This document shows, one piece after another, positions 16,514-25,537 of a stretch of DNA of 32,510 nucleotides. Position numbers and translations under genes: made by a program. Below the pieces are notes generated by a model that was not told where the DNA came from, ran no database searches, and saw nothing but the letters and a program-made list of their open reading frames with translations. Source of the stretch: Bacillota bacterium (GTDB lineage: Bacteria > Bacillota > Clostridia > Peptostreptococcales > Anaerovoracaceae); contig JAGAHX010000029.1 of the NCBI GenBank assembly GCA_017626845.1, forward strand, positions 1-32,510, read 5' to 3'. Position 1 is the first letter of the stretch; every line of letters starts with the position of its first letter.

Positions 16514-17113
16514 TTACAGCGCTGCCTTGATCGCAGCGAGAAGCTCCTCGTAGGTCTCGCAGGTCTTCAGATCGGGGTTTTCCTTCTTGACGTTCTCGGG
16601 CGCCCGGAACAGGAAGCCGGCCTTGCTGGCGCGGATCATCCCCAGATCGTTGTAGGAATCGCCGGCGGCGATGGTCTCGTAACCCATGGACTGGAACGCC
16701 TTGACGCTGGTGAGCTTACTCTGCGCGCAACGCATGGTAAAGCCGGTGATCTCTCCGTCAGGAGCCACCTGCAGCGTGTTGCACAGCAGCGTGGGACGGC
16801 CCAGCTTTTCCATCAGGGGGAAACCAAACTGTTCGAAGGTATCGGAGAGGATGACCGTGGGAACGATCTGACGCAGTTCGTCCAGGAACGCCTTGGCTCC
16901 CTCCAGAGGCTCGATCTTCGCGATCGTTTCGCGGATCTGCTTCAAGCCGAGGCCGTGCTCCTTCAGGATGCCGATGCGCCAGCGCATCAGCTTGTCGTAA
17001 TCGGGCTCGTCCCGCGTGGTGCGGGTGAGCTCGGGGATGCCGCTCGCCTCCGCAAACGCGATCCAGATCTCGGGTACGACGACGCCTTCCATGTCCAAAC
17101 ACACGATATTCAT
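16514..17113 (-). CDS. thrH: ThrH-type phosphoserine phosphatase / homoserine phosphotransferase
   Basis: A 199-residue HAD-superfamily enzyme. The first motif CLDMEGVVVPEIW has the nucleophile D7 with E9, as in ThrH rather than the DxD of SerB. Motif II lies in VILSDTFEQF and motif III/IV in AAGDSYNDLGMI. The Pseudomonas ThrH, of about the same length, removes phosphate from phosphoserine and can pass it to homoserine, giving serine and phosphohomoserine. The ATG follows the mfd stop codon directly, with GGAGG 8 bases upstream. thrC, which uses phosphohomoserine, is 7 kb away on the same strand. Which activity dominates in this organism is not decided by sequence. Confidence 0.9.
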   Translation of the reverse strand: MNIVCLDMEGVVVPEIWIAFAEASGIPELTRTTRDEPDYDKLMRWRIGILKEHGLGLKQIRETIAKIEPLEGAKAFLDELRQIVPTVILSDTFEQFGFPLMEKLGRPTLLCNTLQVAPDGEITGFTMRCAQSKLTSVKAFQSMGYETIAAGDSYNDLGMIRASKAGFLFRAPENVKKENPDLKTCETYEELLAAIKAAL

Positions 17114-20100
17114 CTAAGATGCCTCCTCTCTGAATGCCAGCATGGTCGTTAATATCACCTCTGCCTCCTGGGCTGCCGGTGCCTTGTCCAGCACCAGGGT
17201 GACCCTGGGTTCCACCCCGCCGTAGATCGTCAGCCGCATGCCGTAATCGTCCAGCAGCGCTGCAAACAGCTCGGGTCCGAGACAGTTATGTTCTTCAAAT
17301 AATAATACCAATTTTCTATGCTGCAGCGCAACCTTAAAAACGCCGCATTTGCTCGCCATGTAGCGGATGAGCGCGATATCCAGCAGATTCTCCGCAGGTT
17401 TGGGCAGATCGCCGAAGCGGTCCAGCAGCTCGTCCGTCACCTCGAACTTGTCGTCCTCGGATGTGATGGCCGCGATGCGCTTGTACATGGACAGTCTCGT
17501 AAGCTCGTCCGCCACGTAGGATTCGGGCAGGAACGCCGGGATGCCCAGTTCCACGCTGGTATCGGCGTCCGGCGCTTCGGGGACGGCTTCACCGCCCTTC
17601 AGCTCCCGTACGGTCTCCTCCACCAGCTTGCAGTACAGTTCATAACCGATGGAGAGCATGTGTCCGGACTGTTCAACGCCCAGGATGTTGCCGGCACCCC
17701 GCAGTTCCAGATCGCGCATGGCCACCCGGAAGCCGGCGCCGAACTCCGTAAACTCCTTGATGGCCCGCAGGCGCTTTTCCGCCACCTCCGACAGGACCTT
17801 GTCCTTCTTGTAGACGAGGTACGCGTAGGCCATGCGATTCGAACGGCCCACCCTGCCCCGCAGCTGATAGAGCTGCGACAGGCCGAAGCGGTCCGCATCC
17901 AGGATGATCATGGTGTTGACGTTGGGGATGTCCAGCCCCGATTCGATGATGGTCGTAGCGACAAGCACATTGTACTCCCCTTCCAGGAAGTTCATCATCA
18001 CGTCTTCCAGTTCCCGTTCGCCCATCTGGCCGTGACCCACGATGACCTTCGCCTCCGGCACCAGGTCGCGGATCTTGCGGGCCACGCTCTGGATGCCGTT
18101 CACGCGGTTGTACACCACGTAGACCTGGCCGCCTCTGCCCAGTTCTCTGCGGATGGCGTCGGCCACCATCAGGTCGTCCTGCTCCATCACGTAGGTCTGC
18201 ACGGGATAGCGGTCTTCGGGCGGTTCCTCGAGCACGGACATGTCGCGCACGCCGATGAGCGACATGTGCAGCGTCCGGGGAATCGGCGTCGCGGACAGCG
18301 TAAGCACGTCCACGTTCGTCTTCAGCTTCTTGATGGCCTCTTTATGCTCCACGCCGAAACGTTGCTCCTCGTCCACGACGAGAAGACCGAGATCCTTGAA
18401 TTTTACGTCGCCGGACAGCAGACGGTGCGTGCCGACCACGAGGTCCACGTCACCGGTCTGTAAGCCCGAAAGCACCTTTTCCTGCTGCTTTTCCGTACGG
18501 AAGCGCGACAGCATCTCGATCTGGAACGGATAATCCCGGAAGCGGTTTAAAAACGTATGATAGTGCTGGTTGGCCAGAATGGTCGTCGGCACGAGGACCG
18601 CCGCCTGCTTCCCCTCCTCCAGGCACTTGAAGATCGCCCGGGCTGCCACCTCCGTCTTGCCGTAGCCTACGTCGCCGCACAGCAGACGGTCCATGGCGTT
18701 GGGAGACTCCATGTCCTTCTTGATCTCCTCCGCCGCCCGCAGCTGGTCCGCCGTCTCCTCGTAGGGGAAGGCGTCCTCGAACTCTTTCTGCCAGGTGGAA
18801 TCCGGACCGAACTGGTATCCGGGGGTCATCTGGCGCTGCGCCGACAGCCGCAGGAAGTCCTCCGCCATGTCCCGGATGGCCTCTTTCGCCCTGGCCTTCG
18901 TCTTCTGCCAGTCGCCGCCGGACAGCCGGTTGATCTTCGGCGCCACGGATTCGCTGCCCACGTACTTCTGGATGGATTCCATCTGGTCCACCGGCACGTA
19001 CAGCACGTCTTCGCCGGCATACCGGATCTTCAGATAGTCCCGCTGGCTGCCGTCCACCGTCAGCTTCTCGATGCCGACGAAACGTCCGACGCCGTGCGCC
19101 TCGTGGACGACATAGTCGCCTTTTTTGATGTCCGTAAAGGCCTTTATTTCCCTTCCCTTGGACTTTTTGCGGCGGCTTTGGGATTTTGTATGGACAAAGA
19201 TGTCCGACTCGCTCAAATAGAGGATTCTTTCGTCAAAATATTCCGTGCCCTGGGACAGCCTGCCGTAGCGCAGGGCCACCTTATTCTCCAGGCCCGCTCT
19301 CCCCAGAAAGTCCTTCAGGTTGGCGATGCGGTCCTCGCTGGAACAGGCGATCGTCACCTTGTAGCCGTTCTTTACGTAGCGCTTCAGATCCTGCTCCAGC
19401 AGCTCCATATGGCCGTTGAAGACAGGTGCCTGCTTCGTCGTATACGAAACGATCTCGTCCAGGGTATCCGTATAGGGAATGGTCTGCGTAAAGGGCGTAC
19501 AGAAATAGACGTCGCAGCGGTCTTTCTGCGCGGCCACCCGCTTTAAATCCGCCCGGTCGGGCATGGACCGGAAGTCTTCGGGCACGCCATGGCAGCGTTC
19601 CAGGATGACCCGGCGATTCTCCTCTTCCTCCTTATCGTAGAAGTTGAGGATCTCCTCCATGCGGGAGGGGTCGTCCACCATGATGAAGGCGGGATCCGCC
19701 GCATAGTCCCACACGAAGCCGGGCTGTTCGTAGAAGTACGACAGAAATCCCTCCAGATACTGATAGTTGACGCCTTCCTCGATGCATTCGATCAGGTAGT
19801 CCCGCCGTTCTTTCAGGCTGTCCAGCTGTTCCTGCGTAAGGGGCCTGCGCATGGAGCGCCCATAGGCGGCGGTGATGTACTTCAGACCGCGGTCGAAGGC
19901 CTCTTCGCTGCGCACCATGATCTGGGCCGGCCAGATGCGGATCTCATCCAGAGTCTGCTTCGAACGCTGGGTCATGGCGTCGTAGCTGCGGATGGAATCC
20001 ACGTCCGTATCGAAGAACTCTATACGCACCGGGTCTTCGCTGCCGGGCATAAAGAGGTCCACGATATCGCCGCGGACGGCGAACTGCCCCGCGACTTCCG

Positions 20101-20530
20101 CCGCTGCGGCGCGCTCGTAGCCCATGCGGGCCAGGCGCGCGATCAGCTCGTCCCGGTTAAAGGAACCTCCGTTCTTCAGCACCAGGCTGTCTGCAAAGAA
20201 CACGTCCCGGGGAGGCAGTTTCTTGAGCGCGCCCAGAACCGGCGCGACCACGATTGTCTTTTCCGAGCCGCCCAAAGCCGCCAGCGCCGCGATGGTCTCC
20301 TGCAGCTGGGCCGTGGATTTTGCCTCATAACGAAACGAGGCGCTCTCTACGTCGGGGAGCACCTTGATGTCGGCATCGGTAAAAAAGGACAGGTCCGATG
20401 CGATCCGTTTCGCCCGGTTGGCGGACGTTGTGAGGATCAGACCCTGTCCCTTCCGTTCTTCTATGAAGTTAGCAGCCAGCGGGGCCAGCCGGATCTCCGA
20501 CAGCCCCGTCAGGTTGATCAGTTTTCCCAT
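17114..20530 (-). CDS. mfd: transcription-repair coupling factor
   Basis: A 1138-residue DNA translocase that removes RNA polymerase stalled at lesions and recruits UvrA. The N-terminal UvrB-like region includes [20 protein letters not shown]. The RNA polymerase-interacting domain includes [20 protein letters not shown]. The helicase domains carry Walker [15 protein letters not shown] and the box [14 protein letters not shown], followed by [13 protein letters not shown] and [17 protein letters not shown]. The TRCF C-terminal domain is complete. The start is put at MGKLINLTG, giving the usual length; AGGAG is only about one base from it, so initiation may rely on coupling to pth, which it overlaps by 62 bases. 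With uvrB in the same window, two parts of one repair pathway are close together. Confidence 0.97.
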   Translation of the reverse strand: MGKLINLTGLSEIRLAPLAANFIEERKGQGLILTTSANRAKRIASDLSFFTDADIKVLPDVESASFRYEAKSTAQLQETIAALAALGGSEKTIVVAPVLGALKKLPPRDVFFADSLVLKNGGSFNRDELIARLARMGYERAAAAEVAGQFAVRGDIVDLFMPGSEDPVRIEFFDTDVDSIRSYDAMTQRSKQTLDEIRIWPAQIMVRSEEAFDRGLKYITAAYGRSMRRPLTQEQLDSLKERRDYLIECIEEGVNYQYLEGFLSYFYEQPGFVWDYAADPAFIMVDDPSRMEEILNFYDKEEEENRRVILERCHGVPEDFRSMPDRADLKRVAAQKDRCDVYFCTPFTQTIPYTDTLDEIVSYTTKQAPVFNGHMELLEQDLKRYVKNGYKVTIACSSEDRIANLKDFLGRAGLENKVALRYGRLSQGTEYFDERILYLSESDIFVHTKSQSRRKKSKGREIKAFTDIKKGDYVVHEAHGVGRFVGIEKLTVDGSQRDYLKIRYAGEDVLYVPVDQMESIQKYVGSESVAPKINRLSGGDWQKTKARAKEAIRDMAEDFLRLSAQRQMTPGYQFGPDSTWQKEFEDAFPYEETADQLRAAEEIKKDMESPNAMDRLLCGDVGYGKTEVAARAIFKCLEEGKQAAVLVPTTILANQHYHTFLNRFRDYPFQIEMLSRFRTEKQQEKVLSGLQTGDVDLVVGTHRLLSGDVKFKDLGLLVVDEEQRFGVEHKEAIKKLKTNVDVLTLSATPIPRTLHMSLIGVRDMSVLEEPPEDRYPVQTYVMEQDDLMVADAIRRELGRGGQVYVVYNRVNGIQSVARKIRDLVPEAKVIVGHGQMGERELEDVMMNFLEGEYNVLVATTIIESGLDIPNVNTMIILDADRFGLSQLYQLRGRVGRSNRMAYAYLVYKKDKVLSEVAEKRLRAIKEFTEFGAGFRVAMRDLELRGAGNILGVEQSGHMLSIGYELYCKLVEETVRELKGGEAVPEAPDADTSVELGIPAFLPESYVADELTRLSMYKRIAAITSEDDKFEVTDELLDRFGDLPKPAENLLDIALIRYMASKCGVFKVALQHRKLVLLFEEHNCLGPELFAALLDDYGMRLTIYGGVEPRVTLVLDKAPAAQEAEVILTTMLAFREEAS

Positions 20531-21113
20531 TCTCCTGCTTCTTTTTCTTGTTCGGTTTGTGGTTGAATCGCTGCATGGCTTCCCGCGGTCCCTGTTCCAC
20601 CCAGCAGATGACGGCCTGGGCGGCCTTTTCGATGGCATCGGCCAGAGGCTTTTGCTCCTCCTCCGTGGGCTTCCCCGTCACGAAAGAGACCAAAGGGATG
20701 ACGTCGCTCTTCCCCGTTCCGATGCGGATGCGGGGAAAATCGTCGAACTGCAGCTGATAGATGACGCTGCGCATCCCGTTGTGGGTGCCGGCGCTTCCCT
20801 TTTCCCGCAGGCGAAGGTCGCCCACGGGCAGGTCGATGTCGTCGTACACCACGATGAGGTGCTGCGGGTCGATATCGTAATACGCGACGATCTCCCGCAG
20901 CGCTTCGCCGGAGTTGTTCATGTAAGTCTGGGGTTTTACCAGGATGACCTTTTCCGTGCCGATGCGGCCCTCTCCGATGAGGGAGCGGAACTTGAGCTTT
21001 CGGATGTCGATGCCCAGCTTATGGCTGAGCACGTCCATCGTCAGGAAACCCATGTTATGCCGCGTCTGCTCGTATTCCTTTCCCGGATTGCCCAGTCCGC
21101 AGATGATATACAT
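20469..21113 (-). CDS. pth: peptidyl-tRNA hydrolase
   Basis: A 214-residue enzyme that releases tRNA from peptidyl-tRNA dropped by ribosomes. The N-terminal GLGNPGKEYEQTRHNMGF carries the catalytic histidine (H19), and VVYDDIDLPVGDLRLREKGSAGTHNGM carries the active-site aspartate and substrate-binding asparagine. Most family members have about 185-195 residues. Here a basic KPNKKKKQ run and a further 19 residues form a tail that overlaps the start of mfd by 62 bases. It starts three bases after the prs stop with no clear ribosome site, so it is probably translated by coupling to prs. The prs-pth-mfd order matches B. subtilis (prs-ctc-spoVC-mfd), without a Ctc/L25 gene. Confidence 0.96.
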   Translation of the reverse strand: MYIICGLGNPGKEYEQTRHNMGFLTMDVLSHKLGIDIRKLKFRSLIGEGRIGTEKVILVKPQTYMNNSGEALREIVAYYDIDPQHLIVVYDDIDLPVGDLRLREKGSAGTHNGMRSVIYQLQFDDFPRIRIGTGKSDVIPLVSFVTGKPTEEEQKPLADAIEKAAQAVICWVEQGPREAMQRFNHKPNKKKKQENGKTDQPDGAVGDPAGPAGC

Positions 21114-21116
21114 GGA

Positions 21117-22076
21117 TTAATTGGACAGGTTGGAAAGCGGATTGTTCGTGAAGATGCGGATGATGGTCTCTGCCAGCAGCGGCGCCACGGACAGGGTCTT
21201 GATCTTTTCGATCTTCTTTTCCGGGGGAAGAGGGATCGTATTCAGGAACACGATCTCTTCGATGGCGGAATCCTGGATGCGCTGTACCGCAGGACCGGAC
21301 AGCACGGCGTGGGTGGCGCAGGCCTGCACGCTGAGGGCGCCCATCTTCTTGATGGCGTTGGCGGCGTTGCAGATCGTGCCGGCGGTATCCACCATGTCGT
21401 CCACCAGGATGGCATGCTTTCCTTCGACCTCGCCGATGATGTTCATGATCTCGGACTCGTTGGCCTTGGGACGGCGTTTATCGATGATGGCGATCGGAGC
21501 GTTGAAAGGCTTTGCGAAGCTTCTGGCGCGGGTCACAGAGCCGTGATCCGGAGAAACCACGACTACGTTGTCCCAGTTCCCCTCGAACTTTTCCTGGAAG
21601 TAACGGGTGAGGATGGGCTTGCCGATGAGGTGATCCACGGGAATGTTGAAATATCCCTGGATCTGCGCGGCGTGCAGGTCCATGGTGACGACGCGGTCTG
21701 CGCCGGCAGCCGTGATGATGTCCGCCACCAGCTTAGCGGTGATGGGATCTCTGGGCTTGGCCTTGCGGTCCTGGCGGGCATAGCCGTAATAGGGGATGAC
21801 CGCATTGATCCGTCCTGCGGAAGCGCGCTTCATGGCGTCGATCATGATGCACAGTTCCATCAGGTTGTTGTTGACCGGATTGCAGGTGGGCTGCACGATG
21901 TAGACGTCCAGGCCGCGCACGGTCTCCTGCAGGTTGACATAGACTTCTCCGTCCGCGAAAGTGGTGACTTCCGCCTTGCCGGGGGTACGGCCCATGATGC
22001 CCGCGATCTCTTCCGCCAGTTCGGGGTTTCCGTTTCCGGCGAAGATCTTGTAATCTGCGAATACTCCGTTATTCAT
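21117..22076 (-). CDS. prs: ribose-phosphate pyrophosphokinase
   Basis: A 319-residue enzyme making PRPP from ribose 5-phosphate and ATP for nucleotide, histidine and tryptophan synthesis. Characteristic segments are IFAGNGNPELAEEI, FADGEVYVNLQETVRG, IPYYGYARQDRK with the flexible ATP loop, TMDLHAAQIQGYF (metal-binding H135), and the PRPP-binding loop ILVDDMVDTAGT. The length is normal. AAAGGA lies 7 bases before the ATG. It is the first gene of the prs-pth-mfd-thrH-kinase-binding protein run and is separated from spoVG by the spoVG terminator and its own leader. Confidence 0.97.
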   Translation of the reverse strand: MNNGVFADYKIFAGNGNPELAEEIAGIMGRTPGKAEVTTFADGEVYVNLQETVRGLDVYIVQPTCNPVNNNLMELCIMIDAMKRASAGRINAVIPYYGYARQDRKAKPRDPITAKLVADIITAAGADRVVTMDLHAAQIQGYFNIPVDHLIGKPILTRYFQEKFEGNWDNVVVVSPDHGSVTRARSFAKPFNAPIAIIDKRRPKANESEIMNIIGEVEGKHAILVDDMVDTAGTICNAANAIKKMGALSVQACATHAVLSGPAVQRIQDSAIEEIVFLNTIPLPPEKKIEKIKTLSVAPLLAETIIRIFTNNPLSNLSN

Positions 22077-22127
22077 GTTGGGGTCCTTTCTTATGGCGAT
22101 CGCCTTGAATTAAAGTCATACATATAA

Positions 22128-22133
22128 AGTATA
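22128..22133 (-). promoter_or_regulatory. candidate -10 element of prs
   Basis: TATACT on the minus strand lies about 52 bases upstream of the prs start, in the only gap between the spoVG terminator and prs. The -35 position is weak (TTTTAA at a 17-base spacing). A perfect palindrome GGCGATCGCC (22095-22104) lies between it and the ATG. Confidence 0.4.
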
Positions 22134-22190
22134 GCATTCACGGGACTAACTTAAAAGGGAACAAGACAAAGCCTTTTTTATTTTTTTCAA

Positions 22191-22229
22191 AAAAGAAGAA
22201 CTGCCGCAGCCGTGATCCGGCGCAGCAGT
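22191..22229 (-). terminator. terminator of spoVG
   Basis: On the minus strand a 12-base GC-rich stem with one bulge (22229-22218 with 22212-22200) and a GATCA loop is followed by TTCTTCTTTT. It starts 17 bases after the spoVG stop. Confidence 0.8.
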
Positions 22230-22245
22230 CATTATGGTCTCGATA

Positions 22246-22539
22246 TTAAAGCATTTCCTCTGTTGTCTGTTCCATTTCGGGGATCGGTCCGTTGAGTTCC
22301 TCGTATTTTGCGAAGATCGCATCGGAGATCCGTTTTCTCGTTTCTGCCTTCAGGGGATGTGCAACGTCCTTGTAGACCTCGCCCACCTTCTTGTTCGGCA
22401 TAGCTACGAAATAGCCTTTGTCGCCTTCGACGATCTTGATATCGTGGACCACGAATTCGTCGTCGAACGTAACGGAAGCAACGGCCTTCATCTTGCCGCC
22501 GTTGTCCATCGTGCGGATGCGTACATCTGTGATCTGCAT
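22246..22539 (-). CDS. spoVG: SpoVG family RNA/DNA-binding regulator
   Basis: A 97-residue protein matching SpoVG over its full length: [19 protein letters not shown], then [39 protein letters not shown] and [12 protein letters not shown]. SpoVG binds nucleic acid and acts as a global regulator; in spore formers it affects septation, but it is also found in non-spore formers, so it does not prove sporulation. The ATG at 22539 has AAAGG 9 bases upstream and is preferred over a GTG at 22545. It has its own promoter and terminator, making it a single-gene unit between murC and prs. Confidence 0.96.
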   Translation of the reverse strand: MQITDVRIRTMDNGGKMKAVASVTFDDEFVVHDIKIVEGDKGYFVAMPNKKVGEVYKDVAHPLKAETRKRISDAIFAKYEELNGPIPEMEQTTEEML

Positions 22540-22577
22540 ACACACACCAACCTTTCATTATTTTATTGAATACACAT

Positions 22578-22603
22578 GCCTCTTTTCGGGGTAAAACCGA
22601 GGC
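22578..22603 (-). promoter_or_regulatory. 5' leader hairpin of spoVG
   Basis: GCCTC (22603-22599 on the minus strand) pairs with GAGGC (22582-22578), and inner T4/A4 pairing is possible. It lies within a few bases of the predicted transcription start, so it may stabilise the mRNA 5' end. It could also be a weak terminator for the murC operon. Confidence 0.35.
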
Positions 22604-22612
22604 TCTTTGATT

Positions 22613-22641
22613 ATTATACGACTATTTTTCCGCTTTTTCAA
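22613..22641 (-). promoter_or_regulatory. promoter of spoVG
   Basis: TTGAAA (22641-22636) and TATAAT (22618-22613) are separated by exactly 17 bases on the minus strand, a near-consensus housekeeping promoter. The -35 lies inside the last codons of murC. No SigH-like signature was recognised. Confidence 0.8.
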
Positions 22642-24007
22642 GAATCAGCTCGCCAACCTTGTAGATATCGCCTGCCCCCATGGTAAGCACGATATCTCCC
22701 GGACTGGTGTTGTTGCAGACGAACTCCGCCATGGCGTCGAACTCCGGCATAAAGTAGACGTCCTTGTCCGGATGCTTGATCTTGATCTCGTCCATCAGTT
22801 TCTTGGAGGACATTTTGTAGATGTTCTTCTCTCTGGCTGCATAGATCTCCGCCAGGACGATGATGTCTGCGTCCTCGAAAGCGTCCGCGAACTGGTCGAA
22901 CAGCGCCATGGTCCGGGTGTAGGTATGGGGCTGGAACAGGCACCAGGTCTTCTTGTGGGCGAGGTTCTTGGCGGCTGCCAGGGTCGCCTTGATCTCCGCG
23001 GGATGGTGGGCGTAGTCGTCGATCACGGTGACCCCGTCAGGCGTCTTGCCGATGATGTCGAACCGCCGCTTAGTGCCCGTAAAGGACTCCAGGGTCTTTT
23101 CGATGATGTCCAGGTCCACACCCAGGGCCAGACAGGTGGCTGCCGCCGCAAGGCTGTTCGCCACGTTGTGCTCGCCCGGCACCGCCAGTTCCATGCGCCG
23201 CAGGAACTCGCCCTTGCAGTACAGATCGTAGCTCGGCATGCCCTCGTCGTTAAATTTGATGGCCTTCGCGTAGTAATCGCTGGCCTCGTTGAAGCCGAAG
23301 GTGATGACCCGGCAGGGCAGATTCTCCGTAACGGCTTTGACGAAGGGATTGGAGTCGAACGCCACGACCAGGCCGTTTTCGGGCACCTTATCCGCGAACT
23401 TTCCGAAGGAATCCGCGATGTGGTTGATGTCCTTGAAATAATCCAGATGGTCGGAGTCGATGTTCAGGATGATCTCCGCCCAGGGCCGCAGCGAAAGGAA
23501 GCTATCCATATATTCGCACGCCTCTGTCACGAAATACTCACTCTTGCCCACCTTGACGTTGCCGTGGAACTGGTTGAGGATGCCGCCCACCAGCACCGTG
23601 GGAGAGTAGTTAGCCGCCTCCAGAATGAGGCTCACCATGGACGTGGTCGTGGTCTTGCCGTGGGTACCGGAGACCGCGACGGAGATCTGGTAGTCCGCCA
23701 TGATGGCGCCCAGCGCATCCGCCCGGGAAATGATGGGGATGCCTCTTCTTCTGGCTTCCGCCAGCTCCGGATTTTCCATGGAGACCGCAGCGGAATAGAC
23801 CAGCAGATCCGTATCGCCCAGATTGTCGGCGTTGTGGCCGATAAATACCTGAGCGCCCTGCTTTTCCAGCATCTCCGTGACGGCACTCTCCTTCATGTCC
23901 GAACCGGATACCCGGTAACCTCTGGACAGCAGGATCTCTGCGATGCCGGAGAGACCGATGCCGCCGATGCCGACGCAATGCACATGTTTATAATTCTTCA
24001 GATCCAT
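22622..24007 (-). CDS. murC: UDP-N-acetylmuramate--L-alanine ligase
   Basis: A 461-residue cytoplasmic Mur ligase that adds the first amino acid of the peptidoglycan stem peptide. The N-terminal nucleotide-sugar domain starts HVHCVGIGGIGLSGIAEILL. The ATP-binding P-loop is GTHGKTTTT (114-122), and the central domain contains DSDHLDYF and AVPGEHNVANSLAAAA. The C-terminal domain contains TVIDDYAHHPAEIKATLAAA. The length is normal. It lies 14 bases after thrC and has a GGAG-type site, so it is the last gene of a gltX-thrC-murC operon. Other mur genes are not in the window. Confidence 0.97.
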   Translation of the reverse strand: MDLKNYKHVHCVGIGGIGLSGIAEILLSRGYRVSGSDMKESAVTEMLEKQGAQVFIGHNADNLGDTDLLVYSAAVSMENPELAEARRRGIPIISRADALGAIMADYQISVAVSGTHGKTTTTSMVSLILEAANYSPTVLVGGILNQFHGNVKVGKSEYFVTEACEYMDSFLSLRPWAEIILNIDSDHLDYFKDINHIADSFGKFADKVPENGLVVAFDSNPFVKAVTENLPCRVITFGFNEASDYYAKAIKFNDEGMPSYDLYCKGEFLRRMELAVPGEHNVANSLAAAATCLALGVDLDIIEKTLESFTGTKRRFDIIGKTPDGVTVIDDYAHHPAEIKATLAAAKNLAHKKTWCLFQPHTYTRTMALFDQFADAFEDADIIVLAEIYAAREKNIYKMSSKKLMDEIKIKHPDKDVYFMPEFDAMAEFVCNNTSPGDIVLTMGAGDIYKVGELILEKAEK

Positions 24008-24021
24008 TTTCCTATCTCCGA

Positions 24022-25506
24022 TCAGATTCTATTTTTTATCGTTTCGCGCACGAAGTCCTTCATGTCTTCGCGTGCGATCGCTCCCTTGTGCAGGATCTCC
24101 CTGCTCTTCAGGTCCTTTAAGCCGTAGGGCACCCGCACGCCGCTGGCCGCGTTCAATGCGTCGATGGCTGCGAATTCATCCTCCGCCTTCGGCAGGCCAA
24201 TGGCGCCGCTGACCGCCGCAGCAAACTTATAGGGGCTTGCGGTGGACGCGATGACGGTGGGCGTTTCGTCGCCGGTCTGATCCTTGTAATCCCGGTAGAC
24301 CTTGTAGGCGACGGCCGTGTGGGTATCCATGAGGTAATGGTCTTCCCGGTAGATCTCTCCGATGGCTGCCAGGATCTCCTCCTCCGTGGCAAAGCCTGCG
24401 GCGAAGTCCTTCAGTCCTTCCCGGATGGCCGGGCTTGCTTCGTAATGCTTCTCCTCCGCCAAAGCGTCCATCATGGCCCGTACCGCCGCGTCGTCGCAGC
24501 CGCTCAGATGGTACAGCAGGCGCTCCAGATTGCTGGAGATGATGATGTCCATCGAAGGCGCGTTCGTAACGTAGAAGTCTCTTCTCGCGTCGTAGACGCC
24601 GGTGTGGAAGAAGTCCGTCAGCACCTTGTTCTTGTTGGAGGCGCAGATGAGCTTATTGACGGGAACACCCATCTGTTTCGCGTAATAGGCGCTTAAAATG
24701 TTGCCGAAATTGCCCGAAGGCACACAGATATTGATGGGCTCACCGGCCTTCACCCGGCCGTTCTTTACCATCTGCGCATAGGCCCATACGTAGTAAGCGA
24801 CCTGGGGCAGCAGCCGTCCCACGTTCATGGAGTTGGCCGCGGAGAAACGGTAACCCAGTGCCCCGATCTCCTCGCCGAAGGGTTTATCGTTGAGGATGGC
24901 CTTCTGGGTGGTCTGGGCGTCGTCGAAATTGCCGAAGATGCTCGTAACGTAGGTATTGCTCCCCGTCGCCGTGCGCATCTGCTGCTCCTGAACGGGACTT
25001 ACAGCGTGATCCGGGAAGAACACGATGATGCAGGTGCCCGGCACGTCCTCGAAGCCCTTCAGGGCCGCCATGCCGGTGTCTCCGGACGTGGAGACCAGGA
25101 TGCAGACCGTCTTGTCTTCCTGCTCCTTGGCCATGGCGGTGGTCATCAGGTAGGGCATGAGCGCCAGCGCCATGTCCTTAAAGGCCGCCGTCGGGCCGTG
25201 ATACAGCTCCAGGAAGTCCGCGCCGCCGGCGTGGACCAGAGGCACTACGTCTTCTGCCTCGAACTTGTCCGTGTAGGCGCCGTCGATGCAGGCCTTCAGT
25301 TCCTCCGGGGTGAATTCCACCGCGTAGGGGCCCAGCACTTCCTGTGCCAGCGTTTTATAATCCATGACGGCGTATTCCGCCCAGCTCTTTTTCAGCTTCG
25401 GAAATTCGGAAGGAACGTACAGTCCCTTATCCGCTGCGATGCCCTGGATGACGGCTCCCGAAAGACTCTTTTCCGGGACCTGCCCTCTCGTACTCTTGAA
25501 AATCAT
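24022..25506 (-). CDS. thrC: threonine synthase
   Basis: A 494-residue pyridoxal-phosphate enzyme that converts O-phosphohomoserine to threonine. The N-terminal MIFKSTRG and YVPSEFPKL segments are typical of the long (about 490 residue) type. The cofactor lysine is K110 in HGPTAAFKDMAL. STSGDTGMAAL forms the phosphate-binding region, and ICVPSGNFGNILSAYYAKQMG is the glycine-rich loop. AGGAGG lies 4-5 bases before the ATG. It starts 31 bases after gltX. No homoserine dehydrogenase or kinase gene is in the window; thrH might provide the phosphohomoserine. Confidence 0.96.
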   Translation of the reverse strand: MIFKSTRGQVPEKSLSGAVIQGIAADKGLYVPSEFPKLKKSWAEYAVMDYKTLAQEVLGPYAVEFTPEELKACIDGAYTDKFEAEDVVPLVHAGGADFLELYHGPTAAFKDMALALMPYLMTTAMAKEQEDKTVCILVSTSGDTGMAALKGFEDVPGTCIIVFFPDHAVSPVQEQQMRTATGSNTYVTSIFGNFDDAQTTQKAILNDKPFGEEIGALGYRFSAANSMNVGRLLPQVAYYVWAYAQMVKNGRVKAGEPINICVPSGNFGNILSAYYAKQMGVPVNKLICASNKNKVLTDFFHTGVYDARRDFYVTNAPSMDIIISSNLERLLYHLSGCDDAAVRAMMDALAEEKHYEASPAIREGLKDFAAGFATEEEILAAIGEIYREDHYLMDTHTAVAYKVYRDYKDQTGDETPTVIASTASPYKFAAAVSGAIGLPKAEDEFAAIDALNAASGVRVPYGLKDLKSREILHKGAIAREDMKDFVRETIKNRI

Positions 25507-25537
25507 GCTGCCTCCTCTGTTTGCCCTGCGCGCCTGC

